A stretch of DNA of 64,000 bases from Chamaecrista fasciculata. Its lineage: Eukaryota > Streptophyta > Magnoliopsida > Fabales > Fabaceae. The notes under the pieces are model-generated. The model was not told where the DNA came from and made no database searches. It saw only the letters and a program-made list of their open reading frames with translations. The DNA lies in assembly GCA_003254925.1 (NCBI GenBank), contig QANZ01049388.1, positions 9,806-73,805 on the forward strand, read 5' to 3'. Below, one piece after another: positions 23,650-37,142 of the stretch. The translations under genes were made by a program, and so were the position numbers. Position 1 is the first letter of the stretch; every line of letters begins with the position of its first letter.

Positions 23650-24460
23650 ATTTTAAATACTCAAATCGGAGTATTTTGGAAAAACTAAAAGAAGACTAAT
23701 CTCTCATCCTTCTCTAATCTTTCCTCCTCCCTCCCTCTCTCTCTAATTATCTAAATAAATTCTTCCGGTATCCAAATAAATTTTATTAAAAAGTCCTATA
23801 GCAAAATTATAAGAAAATTCACCTATATTTTGCTGAAAAAAAAACAGGGAAGGTTTGGTGAGGAAAAGACGAAAAGCGAATTTATTGAGAGAGGATGATA
23901 CACTATACAGTAAATAGAATGGATGGCGATTTCGTCGAGTAATTCAACATTTACTGCATTCGCTGATGTCTTGCCGTTACTGTAATAAAACCTTTACCTG
24001 CGTCATTATTAATAAAGGCCTTCTTTGTTCGTTTCCATCAAGAAAACGACTCCATTCATTGCATTGACAGAACCTATCAACAAAAATCGAATTGTTTTTC
24101 AAAAATTTTCAAATGAAAGAACTAAAGAGTATGTTCCTGTAATTAAGGTAGATGAAATTACAAAGCGATAATAATCAGAAGATTATGTTGTGTTTTGAGA
24201 TTGAGAAAAAATTTAGAAAGTATAGATTAATGAAGATACGATTGAAGATATATTGTTATTATTTAAGTATAAGTAAGAATTGAGTTGTCGGATTAAGAGA
24301 TCCAAGATCGAATAAAATCTGGAGTGACCAATGGGATTAGCCAGCCAGGTTGCCACATGCATGTGTTTGTCCATTCATATACACCTTTCACCCACAACCA
24401 CTCCTCTCTTTCCAATCCTACCTTTTTTATTTCACTCTCTCTCATATGTTCATTTTTTTT
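23650..24460. other. Intergenic DNA, nothing recognised
   Basis: Mixed AT-rich sequence with a CT microsatellite near 23715-23745. No gene or delimited repeat was found. Confidence 0.45.
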
Positions 24461-24901
24461 AAGTATATTTTTGGTTTTTATAATTTTTGTTCGGTTTCAA
24501 TTTAGTCTTAAAATTTTTTTTTTGCACTTTTGGTTCCACATATATTTACAAAAGATTGTATTTGTATATTTAGTTCGGTGTCACTTTTGATCTCATATCT
24601 TGGTCAAATTGTATAATTAGTCACATATCTTTGCTAAAAATTTCACTTTTCAATCCCACCTTATTCAAAAATATGGGATCGGTTCTACACTTGACTAACA
24701 AATATGAGACTAATTCTTTAACTTGACCAAAAGATATGAGACAAACAACAACCTCATCCAAAGATACGAGACTAAAATGTAACATAGTGCCAATTTTGTA
24801 ACTTGCATAAAAGATATAAAGTCAAAAGTACAAAAAAAAAAAGGTATAGAATCAAATTGAGATTTGAAAAAAAATTATAAGACCAAAAATATGTTTTAAC
24901 C
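24461..24901. mobile_element. Foldback element with 'tttggtccc' arms, copy C
   Basis: This is the most decayed of the three copies, with the same unit order (GTTCGGTTTCAATTTAGTC, TTTTGATCTCATATCTTGGTC, AATCCCACCTTATTC, then complements). Flanks are T-rich, so the target duplication is unreadable. Confidence 0.55.
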
Positions 24902-25149
24902 TTTTTTTATTGTATACCCATAAGTTTTGAAATTTGATTTTAATTATATAAATTCGACTTATATCGTATAATTAATTATAATAAAAAGTCTTACAACATA
25001 AGTAATTATATTTTAATATCTTAAACTTAAAAATTTACTTAAATAATATCAAATTAATTGTCATTTAAATAAAGCTCTCGTTAATTTTAAGTATATACGT
25101 TTTTTCTTCTTTCAAAAAAAATATTCTTTTTTTTGTTTTAAAATATTTA

Positions 25150-25579
25150 GGGCCTGATTGGTTTAAGAAAATGTTTTCTGTTTTCATTTTCTGTTTCCAT
25201 TTCTGGAATTTTATTTTCATTTCAAAATTTTCAATATTTAAGAAATATGTTTGTTTTATAAAGTTAAAAAATCGTTTTCATTCATATTTAAATTATGTTA
25301 ACTTGAATAACACTAATTTTTATATGTTTTTAAGTTTGATTATAGCTAAATGATGATATTAACATGATTAAATAGTTTACTTTTGTGTAATGTTGCAAAA
25401 TATCATAAGTTTGTTTTTGGAAATACTGGAAACGTCTTTTTGACGTTTCCTGTTTTCAGCCTGTTTCAAAAAATGTTTTCAGAAAACATTTCTAAAAAAA
25501 CTGTACAAAACACGTTTTCAGTCATATTTCCTGTTTTCAGTGAAAATGGAAACAGGAAACAGGGCAACCAATCAGACCC
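25150..25579. mobile_element. Tourist-like (PIF/Harbinger) MITE, TTA target duplication
   Basis: Ends are GGGCCTGATTGGTT (left) and GGGTCTGATTGGTT (right complement), flanked by TTA at 25147-25149 and 25580-25582. Subterminal sequence is rich in GTTTTCTG/CAGAAAAC repeats. It is 430 bp and non-coding. A diverged inverted copy lies at 22735-23646. Confidence 0.8.
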
Positions 25580-25582
25580 TTA

Positions 25583-26192
25583 GTCTTGAACTTGGGATGA
25601 GTTTCACAATTAATCAGTCTCCAAGTCTTATAAAATAATTGAATCTCATTTTCAAATCCAGGCTTATAATTTTCCTAAGATAAATCTGTATACTACAATC
25701 TTTTTACTTTTTCCCCAAATATGGACTAAATTTATAAGTTAAAAGTTATTAGTATCCATTGAGTATGAGTAGTTTTGTCATCACTAATAATATTTTGTAA
25801 GTTATCACTTGTCCTAAGAGGAATTAAAGTTAAATTTTGAGTAAATTAATAATTTGATATTAAAAAATGATAAATATCTCACTGAAAAATAAAAATTATA
25901 AGATTTAGTTATTAAAAGATACAATTATAAATATTTTTTTCATTTTGCACAAATATTAATTAAATTTATGTTTAACAACAAATATATGTTTTTAAAAATC
26001 AACTCTTTGGTGTAACTTTTGCAAAATGTAAAATGATATCAAATTTGTCATTAAATTTTAATGACAAATTAAAATATATGTCATTAAATTTCAACAAAAT
26101 GATTAAAATTGATTATGATTATAGTTCTAAATTATATAATTTATTTTTTCAAATATTAAATTAAAATAGATGTCATTGGATTAAATTATTAA
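25583..26192. other. Intergenic DNA, nothing recognised
   Basis: Highly AT-rich, with no coding frame or delimited repeat. Short words such as TGTCATTAAATTT recur around 26045-26105 without clear element ends. Confidence 0.45.
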
Positions 26193-26855
26193 GGTAAAAG
26201 ACCCTTTCGTGCCCCTAACATTTGAGGTCAATTTCAGTTATACCCCTAACATTGATTTTGTGCCAATTATGCCCTAAATGTGAAACGTTTGTGTCGATGA
26301 TACCCTAACCTCAATTCTTTTTAGGCCAAAGTCCTACTTTGATTCCTCAAATTTGCTCAAAGTTCCGTATTTTGATCCCTCAAGCCTCCGGCGAACTTTC
26401 CGGCGAGATACATGACTGCCCCGACAACTATGAAAACTTCTAATCTAAGGTTCTTTTTACCTTCTAAGTTCAATGGCGACCTTCATTTTGCAAACAAATG
26501 ACCAGAAAATATGATTTTTGGCGATTGTGTAATTTTTCGACGGCTTACCAGTCATTTTTTCGCAAAATGGGGGCTTCCATTGAACTCAAGAGGTCAAAAA
26601 ACCTTAGATTAAGAGTTTTTGTAGTCGTCGGGGCCGCCATGTATCTCGCTAAAAAGTTCGACGGAGACTTAAGGGACCAAAACGAAACTTTGAGTAAACT
26701 TGAGGGACCAAAATAGGACTTTGGCCCAAAAAGAATTGAGGTTAGGCTATAATTGACACCAACATTTCACATTAAAAACATACTTGACACAAAACAAACG
26801 TTAAGGGCATAACTAAAATTGATCCCGAACGTTAGGGCACCAAAGGGTTTTTGCC
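26193..26855. mobile_element. Foldback MULE-like element, family 2, copy 2, with a second foldback at its centre
   Basis: Ends are GGTAAAAGACCCTTTCGTGC (left) and GGCAAAAACCCTTTGGTGCC (right complement). Flanks AATTATTAA and GATTATTAT agree at 7 of 9. Arms resemble those at 15969-16557. In the centre (about 26334-26725) is another inverted repeat that starts GGCCAAAGTCCTACTTTG and ends with the complement, with units such as TTGATCCCTCAAG and TTGAGGGACCAAAA. Confidence 0.6.
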
Positions 26856-27113
26856 GATTATTATTATTATTATTTTTTTTGCCAATAATTAATTTAGTAA
26901 CGGCTCAAATGTCCATTGACTCCATTCCATTCTAAATTTATGGATATGCTTTGTTTGTAATGTCTTCAATGTCACTTAAAAAACGTGGCCAGTAAACGTT
27001 ACAGCACAATTTGAAGATATGCCATAAATCTATTGATGATGAGAAAATATTAACTGACGCACCATAAAAAGTATGTCTTTCAAAGTGGAATCAGACACAT
27101 TTAGGGCATGTTT

Positions 27114-29040
27114 GGAAGCTCCCAAATTTTAATCTCTTCTCATTCAATCATCATCTCATTTTAGAATTGGATGAACAATACTGGTTGAGTGTTTGTTGGA
27201 GCCTTCATCTCATCTCATATCATTCACATCATAATCTCATCTATAACATCATTTTATTTTCTCTTACATTTACTAAACTATCCCTACTCATATACCTATA
27301 ATTACCTACACTTTAATACAAATATAAAAAAAACAATTAGATAAAATAGTAATTTTATATACCCTCATTTTTTACACTTATAATTTTCTTTCTCTATCTA
27401 TCATTTTTTATTAATTTTTTTCTCTTTTAAACTTACACCTCTCTCTCCTTCATACACACATCTCTCTCAAAAATATATATAGAAATATATTATTATATAT
27501 ATATATTATATCTCTCTCACTCACTCTCTCTTATTCTCAATTCTCAAATATATATATATAGAAATGTTATATATTGTATTATATATATATTTATATTAAC
27601 TTAATTAAACAAAAATTATTTTTGTTCATTTGCAATGTTGTTATTTTTTTAATCCCAATATTCTTTTATTTGTTTTGAGTAAAATATTGAATTGAGTCCT
27701 TAAATTATTTTTTAAGTTACAATCTTCTTCTATTTTCGTTACAACATTCTCTTCATTTTTATAAGCATTTTGATCCTCAAATTATGAGCTCAGTTTCCTT
27801 GGCTCCTAAAACTATTTTTTGTTTAGTTTCTTTTCCTCAAACTATGCAATTAGTTTCATTTTGGTCCTCAAACTATTTTTTGTTCTATATTCATGTCCAA
27901 AATCATCCAATGATTATACGTTGTGGATAATGGAGAAATAACAATTATTTTTTTGGTTGGAAAAATACACAAGTTTCCACATGTCAGTGATTTTTTTTGT
28001 TCGAATCATGGGTAGCCAAAAAATTGCAATGTTGCTTTGTTTTTTATTGTCTCAATGTTCTTCTATATGTTTCGGTCATCAAACTATTTATGGTTAGATA
28101 TTTTACTCAAATTACGAGATGAGTTGCATTATGGTCCGCAAAATATTTGTTATAATTTTTAGTTCATACCGCAATATTCTTATATGTCTTTTTACTATTA
28201 TACAATTCAATCAATACTTGTTTTCAATATATTTTATGAAGTTTTGTGTAAAAATTAAAAGGAGTTAAAATAATTTTTTTATCTTCCCATTTGTTGGCAT
28301 TGTTGCTAGTCTGATCTTTAAACTACGAGATTAGTTTCATTTCAGTAATAAAACTATTTCTGGTCTTATTTTGTTTATCAAATTACAATATTAGTTATGG
28401 ACCGATTCATTAGATCGATACAAAGTTGTGGACCAAATTGTATATTTACAATAATTTTCATGTTATTTGCATTCTAGTCCCCAAACTATTGTTTATTATT
28501 TTTTGGTCGTTGAATTTCATAAATAGACTTAATTATTGATGACTGAGATTTTCTACGGTCCCCGAGTTATCATTTACACATGTTAGGGATCAATTTATGG
28601 ACCAAATTGTAATCTTAAAATAATTTTAATTTTAATTTCATTTTGGTCCATCATCTCATCTAATGAGATGGACCCTAAACCCTTCATCCAAAAATATCTC
28701 ATCTCACGCTTTCCAAGAGCATCTAATCTCAACATCATCTCATTCAACCCACCACCAAACATCTCATCTCATCTCAGCTCATCTCATCTCAATATCTCAA
28801 TCTCATTTCATTATTTCTTACCATTTATACCCATATACAAAATAAATAAACCCAACAACCTATTTCACCTAACCACAATCATTACATACCCTTTTATATA
28901 ATTTCACACCCTATTTAACATCATTTTCTCTAAAATCACTCAAACACCACTACATCATCTCATCTCATCCCATTACAACATCATCTTATCTCAATCACTT
29001 GGATGAGCTTGGATTGAAATGCAATTGTTTCCAAAGAGGC
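27114..29040. mobile_element. PIF/Harbinger-like composite element, 1.9 kb
   Basis: TTA precedes GGGCATGTTTGGAAGC; the right end reads CCAAAGAGGC, whose complement GCCTCTTTGG pairs with the left end. Subterminal runs of ATCTCATCTCA occur near both ends. Left and right blocks match the element at 53150-53513 and, in part, 11997-13381. The interior (about 27650-28640) holds TTTGGTCC-type units like those of the foldbacks, suggesting a nested insertion. The right TTA copy is not preserved. No transposase was found. Confidence 0.45.
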
Positions 29041-29650
29041 ACTAGACAGCTTCTTTTTATTATTAGTATTTATTATCTCGAGGATGATAGCAATCAGCCA
29101 ATCATACTTTCCATTACATTTAGCTGAGCTTGATATGGGGAGATTGTGGTGACAACTTTTTTTTTTTTAAATAAATAAATAAATAAAATACTCACTTTTT
29201 TTTAATTAAAAAACATAATTTGATATCTGTATGAAAAAAAACTATAATTTGATATTTCACTGCTCCAACTACATAATTGATGGTACTAATGAATTTTGTA
29301 ACCAAATAAAACTATAATTTGATAATTTTTTTTTGATCAGATATAATTTGATAATTCACTGAGTTCTTTTTTGTTTTAAAGAATTTTTTAAAAAATAAAT
29401 CTAGTTTTTTTTTGTCAGAAAAATAAATATAGTTGAAACAGCAAGAGATTGGGCCTGAATATCTTGTAAGAAAAGAGTCTGTGAGGTCCTACAACTAATG
29501 ACAGCCCATTTAATTAATATTATTACGCTTCAGAAACAAAAACCATTTACGGAGGAAAAAACCATTGATTTCACGGTTTTCGCAAAAAAATATTTTAATG
29601 ACCAACTGAGGGGCTTACACAATAACTATATCACACTCCTAAAAATATTC
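29041..29650. other. Intergenic DNA, nothing recognised
   Basis: AT-rich. The phrase ACTATAATTTGATA recurs three to four times around 29210-29350 without element boundaries. Confidence 0.4.
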
Positions 29651-29653
29651 TAA

Positions 29654-29905
29654 GGCTATGTTTGGGAGTTTTATTAAAAATAAGATGAATGAAATGAGTA
29701 GATATATTTTTTATTTGAGAATTTTAATGAAGAAAAAAAATAACATATGTATAAATTAGCTTTTGGATGGTGGACAAGGAAAACTTGGGAATCCTCCTTA
29801 TTCATTCTACTCCATCTTCATTAAAACATTCAAATACAAATGTTATGTGTTTTGTTCTTTCCATTTCATTTTATTCTCTCTTTGATATCTCTCCCAAACA
29901 CACCC
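29654..29905. mobile_element. Tourist-like MITE, 252 bp, TAA target duplication
   Basis: Left end GGCTATGTTTGGGAG and right complement GGGTGTGTTTGGGAG, with subterminal pairing around ATGAATGAAAT/CATTTCATTT. Flanked by TAA at 29651-29653 and 29906-29908. Non-coding. Confidence 0.8.
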
Positions 29906-30125
29906 TAAGTTAAATATGATAGAATGAATTAACTTCTCCATGAATTTATGTTCGAATTTTCATTAAAAATGATATTTACATAATGTTTTGAATAAAATTG
30001 TTGCATGCAAGAAACATATATGTAAACAAAAAACAATGTTATTATTTTAAAATACTTTGATTTATTTTTTAACAAAAAAAGGGTGAAGAGATTCACCATT
30101 TGATAACTTTTTTTTTTAAAAAAAA

Positions 30126-30503
30126 AAATACTAATTTCGTCCCCAAACTTTACATCAATTGCTAATTTTGTCCCCAATTTTTTTGCTGTCAATTACGTCT
30201 CCAATGTTTCACATTTTAGTCAATTTTATCTTTTGACTAACTTATTTCAATAAATTAACGATAAAGTATATCCTATTTTTCAAGCTGAGTTAAGATTTGA
30301 GTTTATATATTTTTTTTTTTATCAATTTTACATTATAATATCATTAGCCACGTAGATTCTGTCGATAATATTTAACTAAAATAAGAGCAAATGATAAAAT
30401 TGATCAAAATGTAAAACATTAAGAATGAAATTGACAACAAAAATATATTGGGGACAAAATTAACAGTTTGTGTAAAGTTTGAAGCGACTAAATTAATACT
30501 TTT
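30126..30503. mobile_element. Foldback element with 'ttgtcccc' arms
   Basis: The left arm has AATACTAATTTCGTCCCC, AATTTTGTCCCC and CAATGTTTCACATTTTAGTC. The right arm carries the complements (GGGGACAAAATTAACAG, AAGTTTGAAGCGAC, ATTAATACTTTT). The flanks are A and T runs, so no target duplication can be read. Confidence 0.55.
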
Positions 30504-31910
30504 GCTTTTTTTTTTTGGACATCATTTTATAACTAATTTTAAAGGTTACACTTGGAAAACAAATTACTTGGCGGCTTAATCAATTACATTTTAATACCCT
30601 TTATATAATGCGCCGCCCGTTGATTTTCAGTTTGCCACACTTGCAAGGGTTGGTAAACGTAGTCTCAAAATACTTGTGATTGTCACTAGTTTTTTAATCA
30701 TGATGTTCTGAGTTCAATTTAGACTGTGTGTATTAAAAAATTTTATTTGTAAAAACAAAATCTATTTTTAAAAGGATTAGTTTTTAATTATTAATTAAAG
30801 GATACCATCTAATTCTTCAAAGAAAAAAACACTTTTGATTGTGAATCTTCTTAGGCTAATCAAAACCCACCTTTGCTATTTTAAATTTAATTTTAAAGTT
30901 TATTATTCATCATTTATTAATTTCTAAGCAAAGGATGGTAGAGTAATGATGAGCCAAAAGCCCAAAACTTTTATATCGAAAGTTATCTCCAAGATTTAAA
31001 AGAATTAAATATTTTTTTAACATCCTATTTTCAAAATTCCACATTAATCTGGTCTCGACTTAAATTGTGTATTTAAAAATATGGTAATAGAGTTAATAAA
31101 AATAATTGTATTCTTAAAATTTTTAAATTTTCTTAAATAATATCAAATTACCATTTGAATCAATATGGCATCACAGCTAAACAAACTTTTCATCTAATCT
31201 TTTCTCTTACAACAAGATTTCACATCCAAACTCTTTTTGCATTTTCTCTCTTCCTACTTCACTTCTAAATATGCACACAGCACATATGAGAATATAACTA
31301 TAGAAGAAGAGTGGGGAAATTAGGGAGATATTTAAAAAAAACAATAAATTGTATAAAATATGAATAAATTAATAATTTATAAAAAAATGATAAATTTTTT
31401 AATTTAGCCACTAAAAGAAATAAAGTTATAAAATTAATTTATGAAAGATATCATTAAAATTAACTTAGTTCTTTTATTATGATATTAATTTAAATTTAAT
31501 GACAAATATAATTTTTTAACAATTTCTTAATGTAAAGTCAACTAAATTTAGAGTCACATCAAATTTTAATTTATATCTTTAATAAAAGACCAAATTGATT
31601 ATAATTGTATTTTTCAGTAAATTTTTTTTTATAATTTCTTAAAGAACAAATATTAATTTACTCATAAACTAACTTAACATTTGACCTCTTCAATGAAGGT
31701 CTAGTTATGTACACAGTTCGGGAGACTACATATATATCTTAATTCTAGTGTGCTTCACACATACTACCAAAAAACTATATCTCCCTGATTGATGAGAAAA
31801 ATTTCATATTTCTGCAGAATTCCCAATCCCTCATCATCATAAAGAATAAATAAACCAAAAAGGGATCAAAGATATATAAGGTTATTTCCATGGTTCCTTT
31901 CTAGTTTCAC
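30504..31910. other. Intergenic DNA, 3' flank of the RBK-like gene
   Basis: No gene or delimited repeat recognised. Confidence 0.45.
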
Positions 31911-33702
31911 TTATTCAGAATCAAGAAGCTCTTCCTGGAACACTTTTCTGAAAAATGTCATTCGAGTTTTCTTCATGCACTTGAAGCTGCTAAGGTTTCC
32001 ATTCAAAAGCTGCACAACCTGATCCCCAAAACCCAATCCTAGTTAAACCATTAATTTCATTGTCTCTGTGTGTGTGTGTATATATATACATGTCAATCAA
32101 TATTTGTGTTGTAATTTTAGAAGAAGTAATTAAAGAGCATGCCTGTCTCATAGAAGGTCTGCGAATTGAGGACTGTTGTATGCATAATGAAGCAGACAAG
32201 AGCACAAGATTTATTTGGCGAGAGTCAAAGTTATCACCTAGTGATGGATCAATAAGCTCCCTGATATTATTCTTTTTCAGCAATGGCTTTGCCTGAAAAT
32301 TTATCAATATACATCACCAAATATTCTTCTACGTACACAAGCATGATTATTTTTTTCGATGCTAAATGGAAAAATTAAACATACCCACAAAACAAGGCTT
32401 TGCTGTGAATAATCCAAAGCTCGCCGTCCGGTGACTAATTCTAGTAGCAGTACACCAAAAGCAAATACATCTGTTTTTTCGTCTACTATTCCATGAAGTA
32501 AGTATTCAGGAGCAAGATATCTGCATGTAGAAATAAACACATACATTTATATATGTAAATTCTAATTAGCATCATAGTAAAAGTTTAATTAAGAAGGTCA
32601 CAAACCCAAAGGTTCCTTCAAATTTTGAAACGGTATGGTGAGTCCAATTCTCTGGCAGCCATTTTGCAAGGCCGTAATCACAAACCTGCATAAAAATTTC
32701 TTACCATTTATCCTAATTTCTTATTTTATTAACAGAATTAACCTTCAAATAAGAAGATTACCGAAAATCAAACCTGAGGCTCATAGTCTTCAGTAAGCAA
32801 GATATTGGCTGCTTTAATATCTCTGTGGATAATTCTTCTTTGACAACCCTCATGTAGATATAATATACCCTTAGCTGTGCCTAATGCAATTTTGTACCTA
32901 ATAGACCATGACAGTTTATCCTTCGAACCTAAAAAAATAAATAAATAAGAAAAGGTTAAAATTTTGATCAAAATAGTAATGAGTGAAGCAAGGAAAATCA
33001 TTAAGCATGCGTATACCATGAAGTACTGAAGCTAAGCTTCCTTTTTCAGACAACTCAAGAACAAGGTGCATTCCTCCTTCAACACCATAGCCCACAAGTT
33101 TAGCAGTATTGGGATGGTTCACATGTGCCATTATACCAAGTTCTGATAAGAAGTCCCCTATGATCTCATCTGGGGTTCCACGTGTCAGTTTCTTAATTGC
33201 TACAAGCTGACCATTTCCCAAGCTACCTTTGTAAACTTCAGCATACCCACCTTTCCCAATCAAGTTTTCTGCAGTAAAATAGAGAAAAAGTTCAAATTTT
33301 TACCCCAAGAAAATGAAAAATTTTCCCCAAGCAAGAACAACATTGTGTACCTTGACTGAAATTGCTGGTTGCAAGTAGAATCTCATTGTGGGTAAAGATC
33401 TTCCATGGTGAGTTATGGAGGGAGGAATCTGCATGTAAGCGAGAATTTGGAAGGATGGTCTCTCTCATGCTTCTGCTCATTCGTTTTGAGAGATTAAGGA
33501 CACTAGAGGGATGCAAGGTAGCCATGGGTTTCTTTGATCTGGATTTCAGAAGTTGGAGAAATCCACGCCATTTAGAAAAAAATATTGACTTATCTTGAGC
33601 CTCAGAATCTAGAGTGGCTTCTTTGGAAGAACTTGTATCTGAATCTGAACTCCTAAAATAGTCCTCAAGAACACCAACGGGTGAATCTGCTTTCTGCTTC
33701 AT
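31911..33702 (-). CDS. Receptor-like cytosolic kinase, RBK1/RBK2-like (RLCK class VI), seven exons
   Basis: Coding exons on the minus strand: 33702-33351, 33268-33017, 32928-32774, 32685-32606, 32520-32385, 32292-32143 and 32018-31911, giving 410 residues. There is no signal peptide or membrane segment. The N-terminal 110 residues are Ser-rich and carry [10 protein letters not shown], resembling ROP-binding kinases. The kinase domain covers about residues 115-380: glycine loop [11 protein letters not shown] from 122, catalytic Lys143 (VAIKK), [10 protein letters not shown] with Asp238, DYG in place of DFG at 256-258, activation segment [19 protein letters not shown], and [20 protein letters not shown]. 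It is likely a soluble Ser/Thr kinase acting near ROP GTPases (family inference). The last intron (32142-32019) has a GC donor. Only the donor is unusual; frame and family sequence run straight through (RRPSMRQ then VVQLLNG). Confidence 0.92.
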
Positions 33703-33770
33703 ATCTCACAACCACAAACCCAAAACTCAACCAAGAGAAACTACAAAACTTTATTGATTTCTCACTGGAA

Positions 33771-33781
33771 ATTTTATATAA
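33771..33781 (-). promoter_or_regulatory. TATA-like box of the RBK-like gene
   Basis: The minus strand reads TTATATAAAAT about 70-80 bases before the ATG at 33702. This leaves a leader of about 40-45 bases if transcription starts 30 bases downstream. Confidence 0.5.
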
Positions 33782-33784
33782 GCC

Positions 33785-36700
33785 CTAAATATGATGCATT
33801 CAGAGGCAGATACTGAAGGAGGTGAGGAATTAGAAGTAACCCACCAGACAGAAAAACCAGACTTGATAGGAAAATACAGACATCAGCAAAAAGAAGGAAA
33901 CATTCTTAGTTTAAGAAACAAAAAGAAAACAAAACCATAAGTTGAAGAGAAATAAAAATCAGAGAAGTAACATGTGGAGATCAGGAAAGGGAAAGTGAAT
34001 ATTTGGGCAAAAAGAGACGAAACAGAGAAACAGAGGAAGGAGGGCAGAGCAAGAGACACAAGTAGGACAGACAGGCACTTAACTTAGCCTTTCCGCTACA
34101 ACAAACAACGATCACACAGGCATCCCTTTTCAATGTTGCCCACAATATTTCTTTCACAATATTCAAATTCTTTTTTCTAATAAAAAAAGGACAGCTTTTT
34201 TGTCGAGTTAAAAAGAAAGACTGAAAAGACTGACACAAGACTGTTATGTTGGTGATGGAGATATAATTGGGGATTAGAAAGAAAGGAAGAACGTAGGAAA
34301 TAAGAAAGGCAAAAAAAAATTAAATAAAGAATAGGGTATGATTAATATTTTGGAATGTTTAGGAAGACTTTGAGGAAATAGTAAGGATGGCTTTATCCTT
34401 AGAGGGCTTTGGTTTATTGGTCAGAGACGACACTTTGTTGTTTGTGTTGTGTTATGTGTGGTGTGTCTGAGACGGCACGTGAAAATCTATGAAAAATAAG
34501 GTGAAAAATGTTTGTACTATGATTCATGAGAGGGGCAAAAGGTTGGTTCTGGATCACAAACACACAGACATATCAACGGTCTTTCAAAACTTCAAACCTT
34601 CTCGCATGCTAACAAAACCCTTTACTGATTTTGCAATATATTTAGGGCACATGACACATGTTAAGGTTTCTTTTAATTGGTCAAGTGAGTTTTTAAACAT
34701 TAAAAATTATCTTTTAAAATGAATTTTCGTAGATTTCAAGATATGAGATGCTCTATTAACCAATCAGAAGAAACCTTAAAATATGTCATCAAGACACATG
34801 TTAGATAAATCTATATATTTATTTTGGGTAATTCATATGGGGATTAGCGTCAAATAATCCAGTTTAACTAAACATAGGTCAAATCAGGTAGACTAGTTTT
34901 TTTATTTTGTGATAATATTAGATGTACAAGTTATTCCTAGTTTCCAACTTTGAATCTTAGATAGTAATTATTTATTGTCATTGAGACAAAGCATTTCACA
35001 CTACAAATGTGGAAATAATGTAGAATATCAGACAAATTTTAAATTTTTCTTATAAATTCAACTTTTGCACTTGCTGCCTTTTTTTACTTAGTTTTGTCGT
35101 CTCCTTACTTTCCATTATATATATGGCTCTTTTCTTTGCCTACTATTTTGATTGATAAAAGAACAAGTATAGAGTTAAGAAAAAAAAATAGTCATTCCTT
35201 TGTTATCCTTTAATTAAAACATTTGAAATATATACTCAATGTGACATATATTTTAATTGAATGTGTTTTCTTATAAATCTTGATTTCATATTTGTCTGTT
35301 AGCAGGCATCAGAACCTATAAGATATTGGACTTGGAAAAGTAAATTGTGTTTGTGCGCGGAATTCATATATATCTCAAATTATGCCTTAATATTAAATAT
35401 TATAATTTTGTCGTGTCGTAACCCCCACAATATTTGTATTAATATGTTGATACTATCAACTGCTAAGAATAAAACATACCATCATCAAGAGTCGTGATCA
35501 GTTCCTATTATCTGAGTTAACATGCAGCACAACCGAGCTAACAAGGTGTTATTTAATTAATCAATGTATAAATCGACCCTATCCTAATCCTAATCATCAA
35601 TTGTCACTTGCTTTGTGAATTTGCGTGCAGGATGCAACATCCCGCACATACATGATACATGTATAGATTACTCCTAATATATATATATATATATAGCGTA
35701 ACCAATTATTAGTGGCATAATAAAAATGAGAGAAAATTTATTATTTAGTTTCTCAATTTTCACACTCCTAACAAGTTGATCCTCAAATAATGAAATTACA
35801 CTATTTAGTCTTTATTACAAAGTCGATTAGTTAGTAACTAGAACCTTTAATTTGTTACTTAAATTGATTATGTGGTTGTTAAATGTATGTGTCACCACCA
35901 CTAAAGATTTCATATTAATAATGTTAGATGTATAAAAAGTGAGAAAAATAGCTGAATTACAATGAGTTTTAATATCATGTCTGTTACTTTTTTTTAACTT
36001 TTGCAGTTGTGGCAACTACAATAATACTGTTACAACTAGAGTTAATCTTTTGTTCTCTCTTTCTCCTCCAAATATGAATTGCAAATATGGGAAGGATAAC
36101 CACAATAAATCTTAGTCTCAGCCTCAAAGTTCTTAATGATCTAAAGCTAAGCTAGTCAAAATAGTAGTACTTCAGTTTAGGTTTAGGTTTAATTTTTCAG
36201 CTAATTAGAATATTATAGTGACATTTACTATAGGCATATCAGTGATTAACATTTATGTCATCATGTTAATTAATGAATAACGTTTGAGAGACTAAATAGT
36301 TGACATATTTTAAAAAAATCAGGGATCGAGTCATCAAATTTTATTTTTGCAAGGACTAGATTGTTGACTCGGTAAGAAATGATGAACCAAATAATAGAAT
36401 TTATCTAAAAATAATTATAAAATATAGTTAGGGTGGATGGTTATCATTTCAGCGTAATTAACACAATGACGAAGCACAAAAAGTGAGAAAGAAACCAAAC
36501 CCCTCGACCAAGAAACTCAACTGCAAATATACTCAATTATTATTTTTGGCCTTTACTCAATACACCTTATTATTACTCACTATTCTTCACCAGCAGATCA
36601 GCTTATATATAGGGTCCACTGTTAATAATACCCATCACACACAATGCCATCATTTCCATCATCTGTATACGTAATATTGATTATTATTAATCCAACCCCT

Positions 36701-37142
36701 TTTTTGTCATTATCATAATATTACTTCCTAACGTATATGCTATTTTTACCATCATATATATATATATGTCCACGTATTTAATTTTTAAATTGGAGTATTC
36801 GTTACCTATGTAATAAAATCATTATGATGTCTATATATATTGATTGAGGTTTAAGCAGTGTCAACGTTCATTTTTGGTTTTGCTGGTGGCTGTTTCTTAA
36901 TTATTCCATCATTCCATGCATCTATTCACGTTTAGTAGGTTATATACTAATATACTATTCCACCAACTCCATATCTCTTCATTTTCTATTATTTTTCTTC
37001 AGTGTGAAAGGTATATATAATATATACAAGTTGATAATTTTTTTTTTCTTTTTTTATTGTAAGACTTAAAACCTTAACTGTTTTATTGACTAATAAATTG
37101 ATTGACTTCAATTTTTGGTCCAATTTTTTGTAAAAAAAAAAG
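33785..37142. other. Intergenic DNA, nothing recognised
   Basis: Upstream region of the RBK-like gene and general AT-rich DNA. AT microsatellites occur near 35677-35695 and 36755-36770. Frames are short and unconvincing. Confidence 0.45.
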
